A stretch of 64,000 nucleotides of DNA from Halorarius litoreus (GTDB lineage: Archaea > Halobacteriota > Halobacteria > Halobacteriales > Haloarculaceae): contig NZ_CP101454.1 of NCBI RefSeq assembly GCF_024362405.1, positions 682,001 through 746,000 on the forward strand, in the 5' to 3' direction. Position numbers and translations under genes: made by a program. The notes under the pieces are model-generated. The model saw only the letters and a list, made by a program, of their open reading frames with translations, had not been told where the DNA came from and did not search any database. Positions 1 to 8,748 of this stretch are shown piece by piece (the stretch's first letter is position 1; each line of letters starts with the position of its first letter).

Positions 1-657
1 CAGATCCTCGACGGAATCGACCTCACGGTCGACCGCGGCGAGTACGTCACCATCATCGGCCCGAACGGCGCCGGCAAGAGCACCCTCATGGACTCCATAT
101 TCGGCCTCACCGACCACAAGGGCGGAACCGTCACCTACGACGGCACGGACATCACCACCCTCGAGACGGAAGAGCTCATCCGGAAAGGGATGAACTACGT
201 TCCTCAAGACGACAGCATCTTCCAGACCCTCTCCGTCATCGAGAACCTCAAAATGGGAGCGTACACCGAAGACGAACTCTCCGAGGAGAAACTCCAGGAC
301 ATCTACTCGCGATTCCCCATCCTCGAAGAACGTACCGGCCAGATCGCCGAAACCATGAGCGGCGGCCAGCGACAGATGCTCGCCATCGGCCGAGCGCTCA
401 TCTCCGAACCCAACCTGTTGCTGCTGGACGAACCGAGCTCCGGACTGGCACCCCACCTCGTCGACGACCTCTTCGACAAAATCGACGAAATCAACGCCGA
501 GGGCACCGCCATCCTCATCGTCGAACAGAACGCCGAAGAAATCCTCCACCGTGCCGACCGCGGCTATCTACTGACCGACGGCACCATCCAGCGCGAGGAC
601 ACCGCCGAAGCCATGCTCGCCGACCAGGAAATCCGCCAAGAATTCCTCGCCGGCTGA
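1..657 (+). CDS. livF: Branched-chain amino acid-type ABC transporter ATPase LivF, 5' end cut by window
   Basis: ATP-hydrolysing subunit of a Liv/HAAT-family importer, acting at the cytoplasmic membrane. The reading frame is open from base 1, so the start lies outside the window; 218 codons are visible. Walker A GPNGAGKST is at visible residues 20-28, the signature MSGGQRQ follows near residue 119 and Walker B LLLLDEPSSGL after it. Only about 15-20 residues are missing compared with family length near 235. Its permease, LivG and binding-protein partners would lie to the left. Seen: motifs. Known: LivF family. Substrate cannot be told; Liv systems also carry amides and aromatic acids. Confidence 0.93.
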   Translation, partial: QILDGIDLTVDRGEYVTIIGPNGAGKSTLMDSIFGLTDHKGGTVTYDGTDITTLETEELIRKGMNYVPQDDSIFQTLSVIENLKMGAYTEDELSEEKLQDIYSRFPILEERTGQIAETMSGGQRQMLAIGRALISEPNLLLLDEPSSGLAPHLVDDLFDKIDEINAEGTAILIVEQNAEEILHRADRGYLLTDGTIQREDTAEAMLADQEIRQEFLAG

Positions 658-674
658 CACCCCAAAGCCCTAAA

Positions 675-680
675 TTTATA
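675..680 (+). promoter_or_regulatory. TATA box for the DUF2848 gene
   Basis: TTTATA lies about 27 bases before the GTG at 704, the distance expected between an archaeal TATA box and the transcription start. This makes the transcript leaderless and supports GTG as the start. Confidence 0.6.
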
Positions 681-703
681 GTCTACGCCCCCAACCTCTA
701 TCT

Positions 704-1414
704 GTGACAACCCTTGACTTGCAGCTACAGCGGCAGGGAGCGTCGAATTCGGAATCCGTGAGCGTCACGGTCGACCGCATCGCCAACTGCGGGTGGACCG
801 GCCGCAACGACGAGGAAATCCGCAAACACATCGAGGAACTCGAGGAGGAAGGTATCGAGGCACCCGACGAGTTCCCCGTCATCTACCCCAAACCGTACCA
901 TCTCATCACCACCAGCGACGACGTCGAGGTCATCTCCGAGAAGACGTCCGGCGAGGCCGAGTTCGTCCTCTTCCCCCAGGCCGACACTGACGACGTGTAC
1001 GTTGGGCTCGGAAGCGACCACACGGACCGGGAGATGGAGACCGAGAGCATCGTCGTCGCGAAGAGCCTCTGCCCGAACGTCGTCGGGACCGACCTCTGGC
1101 TACTCGAGGACCTGCAGGACCACTGGGACCAGATCGAACTCCGCAGCTGGACCAGAGCTGACGGGGAGCGCATCCTCTACCAGGACACCACGCTCGAGGC
1201 GATTCTCCCGCCGGCGGACCTGTTCGACCTCGTCGAGGAGACGACGACCAGCCCGACTGAACACACCGCGATTTTCTCAGGGAGCGTCGGCACCGAGACC
1301 GAGGACCTCATCCACGGTGACGCCTTCGAGGTAGAACTGCACGACCCGGTGCTCGATCGGACTATGCGCGTCGAGTACGAGGTCTCCGTCCTCGACTGGC
1401 TCGCCGAGGACTGA
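704..1414 (+). CDS. DUF2848 family protein
   Basis: A 236-residue soluble acidic protein that I recognise as DUF2848, from blocks such as CGWTGRN (about residues 29-35), YVGLGSDHTDREME (about 104-117) and the C-terminal LDRTMRVEYEV. The family has no established reaction; it is often found next to amidases and transporters for small organic acids, which fits the neighbouring Liv ATPase and the amidase at 2018. The GTG start is chosen because the TATA box at 675-680 would place transcription there. It stands alone between the Liv ATPase and a convergent cupin. Length is normal for the family. Confidence 0.8.
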   Translation: MTTLDLQLQRQGASNSESVSVTVDRIANCGWTGRNDEEIRKHIEELEEEGIEAPDEFPVIYPKPYHLITTSDDVEVISEKTSGEAEFVLFPQADTDDVYVGLGSDHTDREMETESIVVAKSLCPNVVGTDLWLLEDLQDHWDQIELRSWTRADGERILYQDTTLEAILPPADLFDLVEETTTSPTEHTAIFSGSVGTETEDLIHGDAFEVELHDPVLDRTMRVEYEVSVLDWLAED

Positions 1415-1511
1415 CGAGCGCGTCACTCTCCTTCCGTCGATATCGTTCGAGAAACCACCGACAGTTCGTGACTACAGAACTGTCTGTGGAGTGAAGCCGC
1501 CGGTCAGCGGA

Positions 1512-1868
1512 TCAGTTACCGTCTTCGTAGTAGCGTGTCTCGAAGGTCATGCAGCCGATGGGGGTCTGATAGGGGCCGTGCTTCATGCCCGGCGTCCGGC
1601 AGGCGTAGGTCCCAGCTGTGAACACCTCGTCCAGCGTCGTGTCGATGAGGCCGCCAGAGATGACGTACACCTCCTCGTAGAAGTCGTGAATGAGGACTTC
1701 GTTGGTCTCGACACCTGGTTCGAACTTGAGGATGCGGCTGTGGCTTCCGTCCTCGTCCATGTACAGGACCTTCTCGTAGATTCCGTCCGGGTAGCCCTCG
1801 ACGGGTTCCCACTCGATACCGCTATCTGCTGCTAATGGGTCGAAAAGCTCCTTGTCTTCGGTTGGCAT
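1512..1868 (-). CDS. Small cupin-domain protein
   Basis: 118 residues, single cupin barrel. The section EPGVETNEVLIHDFYEEVYVISGG looks like cupin motif 1, with one histidine and downstream glutamates as possible metal ligands, and MKHGPYQTP as motif 2. Such one-domain cupins include isomerases, dioxygenase-like proteins and sensors; which one applies is not visible. I start at MPTEDKE rather than at the longer in-frame opening because the upstream 39 residues are rich in Cys and Arg and unlike the rest, and because a TATA box lies at the right distance. Confidence 0.8.
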   Translation of the reverse strand: MPTEDKELFDPLAADSGIEWEPVEGYPDGIYEKVLYMDEDGSHSRILKFEPGVETNEVLIHDFYEEVYVISGGLIDTTLDEVFTAGTYACRTPGMKHGPYQTPIGCMTFETRYYEDGN

Positions 1869-1894
1869 ACCAGTACGACCTTCTCGGCAGCAGG

Positions 1895-1901
1895 TATTAT
1901 A
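1895..1901 (-). promoter_or_regulatory. TATA box for the cupin gene
   Basis: On the minus strand TATAATA lies about 27-33 bases ahead of the ATG at 1868, which suits a leaderless transcript. Confidence 0.55.
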
Positions 1902-1988
1902 GGTTGTGGTCGGTGAAGTCGCGGCGCAGTGAATGACACAGGACCGCGCTCGGGAGCACAGACCGTCAGCACGCTGAGCGAGCAACAG

Positions 1989-1994
1989 TTAAGA
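1989..1994 (+). promoter_or_regulatory. TATA-like box for the nitrilase-family gene
   Basis: TTAAGA is about 26 bases ahead of the ATG at 2018. The gene pair 1512-1868 (minus) and 2018-2806 (plus) is divergent, so this 149-base gap holds both promoters. Confidence 0.5.
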
Positions 1995-2017
1995 GGTGAC
2001 GGACACGTGGTAGGAGT

Positions 2018-2806
2018 ATGCGAATCGCGAGTGTGCAGTTAGAGGCTGGACCGAACGCAGAAGACAATGTCGCGAAGGTGGAGGCGAGAATCCGCGACGT
2101 CGCCGACAGCGGGGCAGACCTGGTGGTGCTCCCGGAGATTTGGAACCTCGGCTACTTCGCCTTCGACGAGTACGCGGCAGGCGCAGAGCCGATCGACGGG
2201 CCGACGATGTCCCACCTCCAGTCGCTGGCGGACGAACTCGACCTCTACCTCCACACCGGGAGCATCGTCGAAGCGGACGGCGATGACCTCTACAACACGA
2301 GCGGGCTCGTCTCCCCCGAGGGTGAACTCCTCGACACGTATCGGAAGATCCACACCTACGGATACGGCTCTAGGGAACAGGAGCTACTGACGAACGGGAA
2401 GCGAGTCGTCACTATCGACACCGTGTTCGGAACGGTTGGACTGGTGACCTGCTACGACCTCCGGTTCCCGGAACTGTTCCGGGCACTCGTCGACCAGGGC
2501 GCAGACCTGTTCCTCGTCACCTCGGCGTGGCCTATCCCGCGGCTGGAGCACTGGCTGATGCTCAACCGGATGCGGGCAGTCGAGAACCAGGTGTTTCTCG
2601 CGGCCTCGAATCTCGTCGGCCAGAACCAGGGCGTCGAACTCGCCGGCCACAGCCTCGTGGTCGACCCCTGGGCGACGCCGCTCGCGAACGCGGGGTTCCA
2701 CGAGCGGACCGTCGTGGCCGATGTCGACCTAGACATGGTCGCAGAGGCCCGTGACGACTTCCCCGCCCTGGCCGACCGGCAGTTCGACCTCTCCTACGAT
2801 CTGTAG
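2018..2806 (+). CDS. Carbon-nitrogen hydrolase (nitrilase superfamily amidase)
   Basis: Hydrolyses a C-N bond of an amide or N-carbamoyl compound to a carboxylic acid and ammonia. The Glu-Lys-Cys triad is visible: E40 in VVLPEIW, K110 in YRKIHTYG and C145 in GLVTCYDLRFPELFR. At 262 residues it has the usual single-domain length. The family spans omega-amidase, N-carbamoyl-D-amino acid hydrolase and beta-ureidopropionase types; the residues seen do not decide between them. With DUF2848 and creatininase-family neighbours it suggests that an amide-type compound is processed here. Confidence 0.9.
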   Translation: MRIASVQLEAGPNAEDNVAKVEARIRDVADSGADLVVLPEIWNLGYFAFDEYAAGAEPIDGPTMSHLQSLADELDLYLHTGSIVEADGDDLYNTSGLVSPEGELLDTYRKIHTYGYGSREQELLTNGKRVVTIDTVFGTVGLVTCYDLRFPELFRALVDQGADLFLVTSAWPIPRLEHWLMLNRMRAVENQVFLAASNLVGQNQGVELAGHSLVVDPWATPLANAGFHERTVVADVDLDMVAEARDDFPALADRQFDLSYDL

Positions 2807-3201
2807 CGCGGCGGACATTCGGCAACTATTGCTGCATTCATTCGACTTACACTGCGAGTCCGCGAGCGTTCACTCGACCGGACGCAGCCACTCGGCACCC
2901 CACCCCCCTCGGTCGTTAACCATGGGCTCACCGCCGCAGGTAGTGGATCATTCGAGGGCACCCCAACCCCCCGTCCGGTCGCACTTCTCAACGGTTCTCT
3001 CTCTCCCCCTTTGCTACACCAACGATGTCACGACGAGCGACTGGCCCGTCGTTAGCCCGGTTCGTCGACATCCGTGGCGAGCCCAGGGACCAGCGAGTCC
3101 GCTCCGCAGGGGTCGACCTCACGCAGGGTCGCCACACACATACCAAATATACAACAGGAAACAATATTGTTAACGTCGTCGGCTCGGAAGTGTCGGGATA
3201 C
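2807..3201 (+). other. Gene-free gap holding the promoter of the CoA-ligase-like gene
   Basis: 395 bases with no convincing reading frame. The codons ahead of 3202 that stay open in frame encode a basic, low-quality stretch unlike the acidic protein after it. The only signals I see are an AT-rich TATA-like segment near 3143-3152 and the 12-base palindrome at 3160-3171. Confidence 0.5.
3160..3171. promoter_or_regulatory. Palindrome AACAATATTGTT, possible operator
   Basis: A perfect 12-base inverted repeat in an AT-rich patch just after a TATA-like segment (CAAATATACA) and 31 bases ahead of the ATG at 3202. Its position suits a repressor site over the transcription start. No second copy was noticed in the window. 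Confidence 0.4.
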
Positions 3202-4698
3202 ATGCTCCTTGGACGGATTCTCGCGCAGACTGCGACCCGCTGCCCGGACAACGAGGCGATGGTTCAGGGTGAGCGCCGACTCACCTACGACGAGTGGTAC
3301 GGCCGCGTCAACCGCGTGGCGAGTGCGCTGGCTGACCTCGGCGTCGAGGCGGGCGACCGCGTGGGCATCCTGACCCGTAACCGGATCGAGCAGGCCACGA
3401 CGTACTTCGCCGCTCAGCAGTGTGGGGCGGTCGCGGTTCCGATGAACTACCGGCTCTCGCCCGACGACCTCGTCCACGTCGTGACGACGGCCGAGACGTC
3501 CGTCCTGCTGTACGACGAGGAACTGGCAGCCCTCGTCGCGGACAACAGCGACGACCTGACCCCAGTTGCACACTACTTTTCCACGGGCGACGACCCCAGT
3601 CTGGGGGAACCGTTCGCCGTTCTGGGCGAGGACGCTCCGGCGACGGCGCCCGACGACGCCGACATCGACCCAACGGACCTGGCCGTGATGATGCACACCT
3701 CGGGGACGACGGGACGGCCGAAACTCGTCGAGACCGACCACCGGAGCGTCTGGGCCAACGCGATGGCCTGTCTGAGCGAGTTCGACTACCGACAATCGGA
3801 CCGTTCGCTGCACGTCGCACCGATGTTCCACTCTGCGGACTACCTGAACGTGCTCGTGCCGAGTGTACTCGCGGGGGCGACGAACGTGATCCAGCCCCAC
3901 TTCGACGCCGAGCAGACCCTCAACGTGTTCGGGTCGGAGTCGATCACGGCCATGCTGGGAGTCCCCACGCATCTCAAGCGGATGATGGACGCCGGTGGCG
4001 AAGAGTACGACACCTCGTCGTTGCGCATCGTGCTCAGTTCCGGTGCGCCCATCCCCGACGACGTCGCCGAGTGGATTTCGACGGCACTCTGCGAGCGCCA
4101 CTACAACGCCTACGGCCTCACGGAGACGACGGGGATGGTTACCCTACGGGACTCAAGCATGCCAGCGAGCCGCCCGTCGGACTACTGTATCGGCAAGCCG
4201 TTCCTCAACGTGGACGTGCGCATCATCGAACTGGACGACGGGGCTGCCCCGACTGACACCGTCGAACAGGGCGAGCGCGGCCGACTCATCGTCCGCGCGC
4301 CGAAACTCATGCACGGCTACTACGAACAGCCCGAGAAAACCGCGCAGACTCTCCACGGCGAGTGGCTCTACACGAACGACATCGCCCTCCTTGGCGAAGA
4401 CGGCCGCTACTACATGTTTGACCGCATCGACAACGTGGTCATCTCCGGCGGTGAGAACATCTACCCCCTGGAAGTCGAGCGCGCGCTCCGAGCCCATCCC
4501 GACATCAAGGACTGTGCGGTGATCGGCGAGCAAGACGACGACCTGGGTGAGCGCATCGTCGCCTACGTCGTCTCGGCCGACGACTCGCTGTCCGAGAGAG
4601 ATATCGAAGACTACTGGCGCCACGAACAGACCGCCGTTGCGGATTACAAGCGTCCCCGAGCGGTCCACTTCGTCGACGAGCTCTCCGACATCGCGTAG
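3202..4698 (+). CDS. Acyl-CoA synthetase-like AMP-binding protein, C-terminal lysine motif missing
   Basis: ANL-superfamily adenylating enzyme (acid + ATP + CoA to acyl-CoA). MLLGRILAQTATRCPDNEAM begins a typical N-terminus, so I use 3202. The phosphate loop MMHTSGTTGRPKL, the YGLTETTGMV motif and the hinge motif FDRIDNVVISGGENIYP are all present. The protein then ends at VDELSDIA, where relatives continue with ELPRTATGK followed by about ten residues. The catalytic lysine of the A10 motif is therefore absent. Either the gene lost its 3' end or it does only part of the reaction. 498 residues. Confidence 0.85.
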   Translation: MLLGRILAQTATRCPDNEAMVQGERRLTYDEWYGRVNRVASALADLGVEAGDRVGILTRNRIEQATTYFAAQQCGAVAVPMNYRLSPDDLVHVVTTAETSVLLYDEELAALVADNSDDLTPVAHYFSTGDDPSLGEPFAVLGEDAPATAPDDADIDPTDLAVMMHTSGTTGRPKLVETDHRSVWANAMACLSEFDYRQSDRSLHVAPMFHSADYLNVLVPSVLAGATNVIQPHFDAEQTLNVFGSESITAMLGVPTHLKRMMDAGGEEYDTSSLRIVLSSGAPIPDDVAEWISTALCERHYNAYGLTETTGMVTLRDSSMPASRPSDYCIGKPFLNVDVRIIELDDGAAPTDTVEQGERGRLIVRAPKLMHGYYEQPEKTAQTLHGEWLYTNDIALLGEDGRYYMFDRIDNVVISGGENIYPLEVERALRAHPDIKDCAVIGEQDDDLGERIVAYVVSADDSLSERDIEDYWRHEQTAVADYKRPRAVHFVDELSDIA

Positions 4699-4783
4699 CC
4701 CCACTGTCGATTGCGATTCGAGCGGATTTCTCCCGGAACCACCGGTATCCGGGTTGTGACTGCTGAACTGAACGCCAGCGAGC

Positions 4784-5683
4784 TTAGCCGAGCGTGACCA
4801 GTGCCACACCAGCGATGGCGACGAGGATGCCGAGGACCGTCCCGAGGGTCACCCGCTCGACGTCCCGCAGGAGCACGGCCGCGGAGATGGTCGTGAACAG
4901 CGGTGCGGTCGCCGACAGCGGGTCGACGATGGCGACGTGACCGTTTTCCAACGAGAGCGCCTGGAACAGCAAGAGGAGCCCGACGCCGGCGAACACGCCG
5001 GCGACACCGAAGTACGCGTACGACTCCCGAGAGCCGTCGAGGTCGTGGTTGCCGGAGACGACTGCTACCCCCACCACGAACAGCAGTGCCGCGAGGTCTC
5101 CGACGGCGATTGCCTGGAGCGGATCGACAGTCGCGGTCGTGAATCCGAATCGGCGGATCACGTTGCCGAGCGCGTAGAAGGTCGCCGCGACGAGGGGGAA
5201 CAACAGATACCGTCGGTCCCACCCTTCGATGTCGCCGCCCTTCGACACCGTGAGCACGACGAGGCCGGTGACGATGACGAGCGTGCCGACCGCGACCTGC
5301 GCCGTGACGGTCTCGCCGAGCCAGATGATGGCGAGTCCCACCGCGAACAACGGGCGCGTGTTCGTGAAGGCGTTCGTGATGGTCGAGCCGACTTCGGCGA
5401 CCCCGACGTAGAAGAGGAGCCGACCGAGGCCCGACGAGACGACCCCGGCGACCGCGAACAAGACGACAGTCTCGGCAGTGATTCCTGCCAGGGCGGCCAC
5501 ATCGCTCGTGACGAACAACAGCACCCAGTACAGCGCGGTCCGGGTCGCGAGGACGACGAGCGTGCTCTGCATCCACGTGCCGTCGCCATCGAGGCCACGC
5601 TTCGAGAAGACCGGCCCGAGCCCCCAGAACAGGGCCGTTCCGAGTGAGAGGACGTACACGTCGATCGACGACCCGAGAACCAT
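4784..5683 (-). CDS. EamA/DMT-family transporter
   Basis: 299 residues with about ten hydrophobic segments arranged as two EamA repeats (first half ending near TVSKGGD, second starting at YLLFPLVAATFYALGN). Drug/metabolite transporters usually export or exchange small metabolites across the membrane. It converges on the CoA-ligase-like gene. A second family member of the same length lies at 17552-18457. Substrate unknown. Confidence 0.88.
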   Translation of the reverse strand: MVLGSSIDVYVLSLGTALFWGLGPVFSKRGLDGDGTWMQSTLVVLATRTALYWVLLFVTSDVAALAGITAETVVLFAVAGVVSSGLGRLLFYVGVAEVGSTITNAFTNTRPLFAVGLAIIWLGETVTAQVAVGTLVIVTGLVVLTVSKGGDIEGWDRRYLLFPLVAATFYALGNVIRRFGFTTATVDPLQAIAVGDLAALLFVVGVAVVSGNHDLDGSRESYAYFGVAGVFAGVGLLLLFQALSLENGHVAIVDPLSATAPLFTTISAAVLLRDVERVTLGTVLGILVAIAGVALVTLG

Positions 5684-6043
5684 CGTTCTCTACCCTCACG
5701 CGGCGGACGTATAATCCAACCGGTCGGGGTGAAGTGGTGCCTCTCCACCGAGCCTTCCGAGACCCGCTCGCTCTCCCCCTAGAGCCCGCCACGTCGTCGA
5801 GATTGCCGCGGAACTCGCCGTCTAGAGCGGGATTGGAACGGTCCTGAGAGTAGATCAGCTCCCCTCAGGATTCACAGCTATCCGAAGAAAGTGTCGGGAG
5901 AAGCGACGATATGTAACGAGCTTTCTCGCAATCACGCAACGACCAGCGCGGAACCCGGTCGAAGACGGTAAAATCGGCCGATTGCGAGCGCCGAAACCCT
6001 TTAGCTGGCCTCCCCCGTTCCCAGCGGTACCGGAACTGATACG
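5684..6043. other. Gap with DMT promoter and otherwise no clear gene
   Basis: 360 bases. ATTATAC on the minus strand at 5709-5715 is about 29 bases ahead of the DMT start. The rest shows no good coding frame; the antisense frame 5855-6469 is basic and cysteine/proline-rich, unlike a haloarchaeal protein. Confidence 0.5.
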
Positions 6044-6346
6044 ATGCTCAGGGAGCAGATAGCACGGGAGATCGGCGACGAGTCTGTGGAAACGATTCTC
6101 TATCGGGAGAACAGCGGGACGCTGGTGGACCCCGACGAACGGTGGCGAGAGTTCACCTCGCTCGCGGAGGTGCCCGACCAGCCACTCGGCGGGTGGGAGG
6201 AACTCATTGTCTACACGTCGAAGCACGTCCACCGCTGGGTACCCACGGGGTACGGAAACGGCGCGACGACGGTGCCGCGGCATCCGGCCGCGGCCAGGGA
6301 GGACGCGGAACGAGCGGACCACCCAGCCCGCCCCAGTCATTCGTGA
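6044..6346 (+). CDS. Small hypothetical protein
   Basis: 100 residues. The first 75 (MLREQIAREIGDESVETILY onward, through WEELIVYTSKHVHRW) are acidic, with haloarchaeal codon use and a regular alternation that looks coding. The tail after about residue 80 is Arg/Ala/Pro-rich and less convincing, so the end may be eroded. I do not recognise the family. A weak CCTTTAG stretch near 5998 could be its promoter, about 44 bases ahead. Confidence 0.4.
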   Translation: MLREQIAREIGDESVETILYRENSGTLVDPDERWREFTSLAEVPDQPLGGWEELIVYTSKHVHRWVPTGYGNGATTVPRHPAAAREDAERADHPARPSHS

Positions 6347-6452
6347 CCGCAAGGGGGTGACCGTGGCGGCTACGCGCCCGAATTGCTCAGACGGTGGGGC
6401 ACGCGACCCATCGAGACGAACCGCGGAGCGAAGGGCAAGCCTCGCCGTAGCC

Positions 6453-6458
6453 TTTATC
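6453..6458 (+). promoter_or_regulatory. TATA box for the creatininase-family gene
   Basis: TTTATC is about 27 bases ahead of the ATG at 6482, which decides this start over the longer in-frame opening at 6383. Confidence 0.6.
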
Positions 6459-6481
6459 TGCTCGCGCACGTCGTAGGTCGT

Positions 6482-7321
6482 ATGTCAGTACCCGACGAGA
6501 CAGTCTGGCTGCAGGAACTGACCTGGCAGGACTTCGAGAGCTACGTCGAAACCGAGGACCACCCGACGGTCATCGTCCCCATCGGCTCGACAGAGCAGCA
6601 CGGGCCCCACCTCCCGCTCGGGGTCGACGCCTACCAGGCGAAGGACATGGCCGAGGAGATAGCCGCGCGGACAGGCGTGCTCGCCGCCCCACCCATCTGG
6701 TACGGCGACGCCGACCACCACCTCGCGTTCCCCGGGACGGTCTCGCTGTCGAGCGAGACCGTCGTGGCCGTGTTGACGGACATCTACGAGAGCCTCCTCT
6801 CCCACGGCGTCGAGAACATCCTGACCGTCAACGGCCACCGGATGGCCAACAACGCCGCCATCGAGATCGCGGCCGACAACGTCAAAGATGACCATCCGGA
6901 GGCGTTCTTCGCCACCATAGACCTCGTGCTATTCGGGGTCCGCATCTACCGCGAGATGCGCGAGGGCGACAAGGAGGCGGGGTTCCACGGCGGCGAGTTC
7001 GAGACGTCGTTCATCATGCACAAACACCCCGACCTCGTCAAGGAAGACGAGTTCGTCGCGTCGGCCGCCGGCGGGTGGACGCGCTTTACCTCCAACGACT
7101 ACGTCAACCTCGACGACAAGGTGATGACTGCCAAGTCCCGCCACGACTGGCCCGAGGACGCACTCGGCCACCAGGGCGACCCGACAAAGGCCAGCGCCGA
7201 GAAGGGCGAGGAGCTCATCGAGCGCCTGTGTGACAACGCCGAGGAGTTCCTCGACGACCTCCGGGCGTTCCGGACCGCGCAGCAGTCCGACGACGGCGGC
7301 TCCCTGGGCCTGAGCTACTGA
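6482..7321 (+). CDS. Creatininase-family amidohydrolase
   Basis: 279 residues. The metal-binding block PIGSTEQHGPHLPLGVDA (about residues 33-50), the H-rich DADHHLAFPGT segment and TVNGHRMANN are diagnostic of the creatininase/MftE/FAPy-deformylase superfamily, which opens amide or lactam bonds with a two-metal centre. The true substrate is not readable. The start MSVPDET is fixed by a TATA box. It sits alone at the left border of a gene-poor, scarred region. Confidence 0.88.
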   Translation: MSVPDETVWLQELTWQDFESYVETEDHPTVIVPIGSTEQHGPHLPLGVDAYQAKDMAEEIAARTGVLAAPPIWYGDADHHLAFPGTVSLSSETVVAVLTDIYESLLSHGVENILTVNGHRMANNAAIEIAADNVKDDHPEAFFATIDLVLFGVRIYREMREGDKEAGFHGGEFETSFIMHKHPDLVKEDEFVASAAGGWTRFTSNDYVNLDDKVMTAKSRHDWPEDALGHQGDPTKASAEKGEELIERLCDNAEEFLDDLRAFRTAQQSDDGGSLGLSY

Positions 7322-7570
7322 GCGCAGGGCTAATCGGCGTGAGCCAAACATCGTCCCGTCCATCGTGATACCGGCGTTCACAGCGACAGCGACGACGTTC
7401 CAATAGGCGACAGCGAGACGCCGTTGGCCTCCCGCTGCCTCTGCCAGCCAGCGACCCCAACTGACTTCTTGGCGGCTGTACCGCCGACAAACTAGCCCAA
7501 GGTACAGACGATCTGTGCGTTTCCTTACGAGGAACAGATTCCCACGGTGTGCTGGTTTAACATACACACG

Positions 7571-7586
7571 TTCCGCATTACGGATT
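7571..7586. promoter_or_regulatory. TTCCG-N5-CGGAT palindromic site, copy 1
   Basis: TTCCGCATTACGGATT; arms TTCCG and CGGAT with one mismatch, five-base centre. The identical 17-mer (with the preceding G) recurs at 7679-7695 and a perfect-arm relative lies at 8734-8748. Confidence 0.45.
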
Positions 7587-7679
7587 ATAATCTCTCCATG
7601 TAGAATGTGGAAATCAACCAAAGTCGAATGGATTTGCCCAGTTTGAGCGGTCGTGCAGGTGAGACCGCGAACATCACTG

Positions 7680-7695
7680 TTCCGCATTACGGATT
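7680..7695. promoter_or_regulatory. TTCCG-N5-CGGAT palindromic site, copy 2
   Basis: Exact repeat of the site at 7571-7586, followed by GTTACG. Probably a protein-binding site or remnant of a mobile-element end. Confidence 0.45.
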
Positions 7696-7860
7696 GTTAC
7701 GCAGACACCCATCTCGTCACCCGAAGAAGCCGTACGCCTGCTGACGTTCACCTGGTCGATCCGCATTCTCCACAGAGGAGGGGGTCCGATGTCCGAGCAA
7801 CACTGAAGTGACGGTGCGCTGGACTACACTGCCGGACGCTGAGAATTCCGAGGGGGCGAG

Positions 7861-8439
7861 CCCACGGATAAGGCCAGGAAGGCCATCCAACGCGACACCC
7901 TCGACGGCATGGGAGAACAGTTGGAGCGTCGATGATTCGGTACCGACGGCGAGGCCCAGAGCTTCCGTGAACTCGCCGAGCGGTTCAATCTCGCCGTCCT
8001 CGAGGCGGCACTCCCAGACACCGGCGAGCAACCACTGGACGGGGAAATCGAGACGGCCTACCAGGCACTCGTCGACGACGACGTCAGCAGCGGCGACCGC
8101 ACGCAGGTCCGTCGGACTCTCGATCGCAACGGAATCGACGTCGATAGCCTCGAACAGGAGTTCGTCACCCACCAGGCGATACACACGTACCTGACAGAGG
8201 CCGGGACATCACCAAGGAGACCGACGACTCCGACCGCGTCGAATCGGGCACCATCAAGCACCTGCAGACCGGCTGAGTGCGGTGGCGAACAGTCTCTCTC
8301 AAAGCTCCGGGACGCGAGCCTGCTCACCCTCGGCAACTTCGAGGTTCTGATCACCGTCGACGTGGTCTGTACGGACTGCGGGGCGCACAAGTCGGTCACG
8401 GAACTGCTCGACGACCAGCGCTGCAAGTGTGACGAGTGA
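7861..8439 (+). pseudogene. Decayed rdfA-like (rod-determining factor) gene
   Basis: Frame-1 translation from 7861 gives KARKAIQRDTLDGMGEQLER then a stop at 7933-7935 where the family has Trp. It continues as SFRELAERFNLAVLEAAL, DDDVSSGDRTQVRR, EFVTHQAIHTYLTE and, near the end, LTLGNFEVLITVDVVC with CTDCG and CKCDE. These blocks align with the intact protein at 12881-13525. Between about 8200 and 8290 the homologous text switches frame and returns, so there are compensating frameshifts besides the nonsense codon. The start codon is not identifiable. I infer a dead paralogue. Confidence 0.8.
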
Positions 8440-8461
8440 ACCGCTGGCCGTGAAGAACCCG

Positions 8462-8481
8462 TTACAGCACTAGCGTTGTAA
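8462..8481. promoter_or_regulatory. TTACA-N10-TGTAA palindromic site 1
   Basis: Perfect five-base arms with a ten-base centre, flanked by G and T (GTTACA...TGTAAT). The same design occurs at 39090-39109, 39631-39650 and 39669-39688. Spacing of one helical turn between arms is typical of a dimeric regulator. Confidence 0.55.
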
Positions 8482-8733
8482 TACAAAAGTAGGAAGATCT
8501 CGTCAGTATCGACCGGACGCAGGATGAACTCACGAAGGTCGGCATCCAGCTCGACGGCGCGGCGCGCCTCGGTGCCCTCCAGAAACGCCGCGAAGAGGTC
8601 CAGTATCTCCAGGTCTTCAAGATAAGGGTCCGGGGGTGCGGTTGGACGGAAATCCCGTACTCAGTCACGTCCGGTGAGCAGGAGACATGAGACGAAGACT
8701 CGTCGAGTTTGGACGGACATGCGGCAGAGTCTG

Positions 8734-8748
8734 TTCCGTATAACGGAA
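8734..8748. promoter_or_regulatory. TTCCG-N5-CGGAA palindromic site, copy 3
   Basis: TTCCGTATAACGGAA, perfect arms around TATAA. Same 5-5-5 geometry as the two sites at 7571 and 7680. Confidence 0.45.

Larger units (their letters stand above)
7322..7860. other. Gene-free stretch with a repeated 17-base motif
   Basis: About 540 bases with no supportable gene. It contains two exact copies of GTTCCGCATTACGGATT, 109 bases apart (see the separate entries), and an AT-rich patch around 7540-7620. I see no other structure. Confidence 0.5.

Noticed and set aside
5855..6469. 204-codon minus-strand frame
   Set aside because: Basic, Arg/Pro-rich and without a family; haloarchaeal proteins are acidic. 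The small plus-strand frame 6044-6346 is the better candidate, itself only tentative.
8493..8690. Possible remnant reading EDLVSIDRTQDELTKVGIQL
   Set aside because: Plausible composition but no start, no recognisable family and only 62 codons; mentioned in the gap note, not called as a gene.
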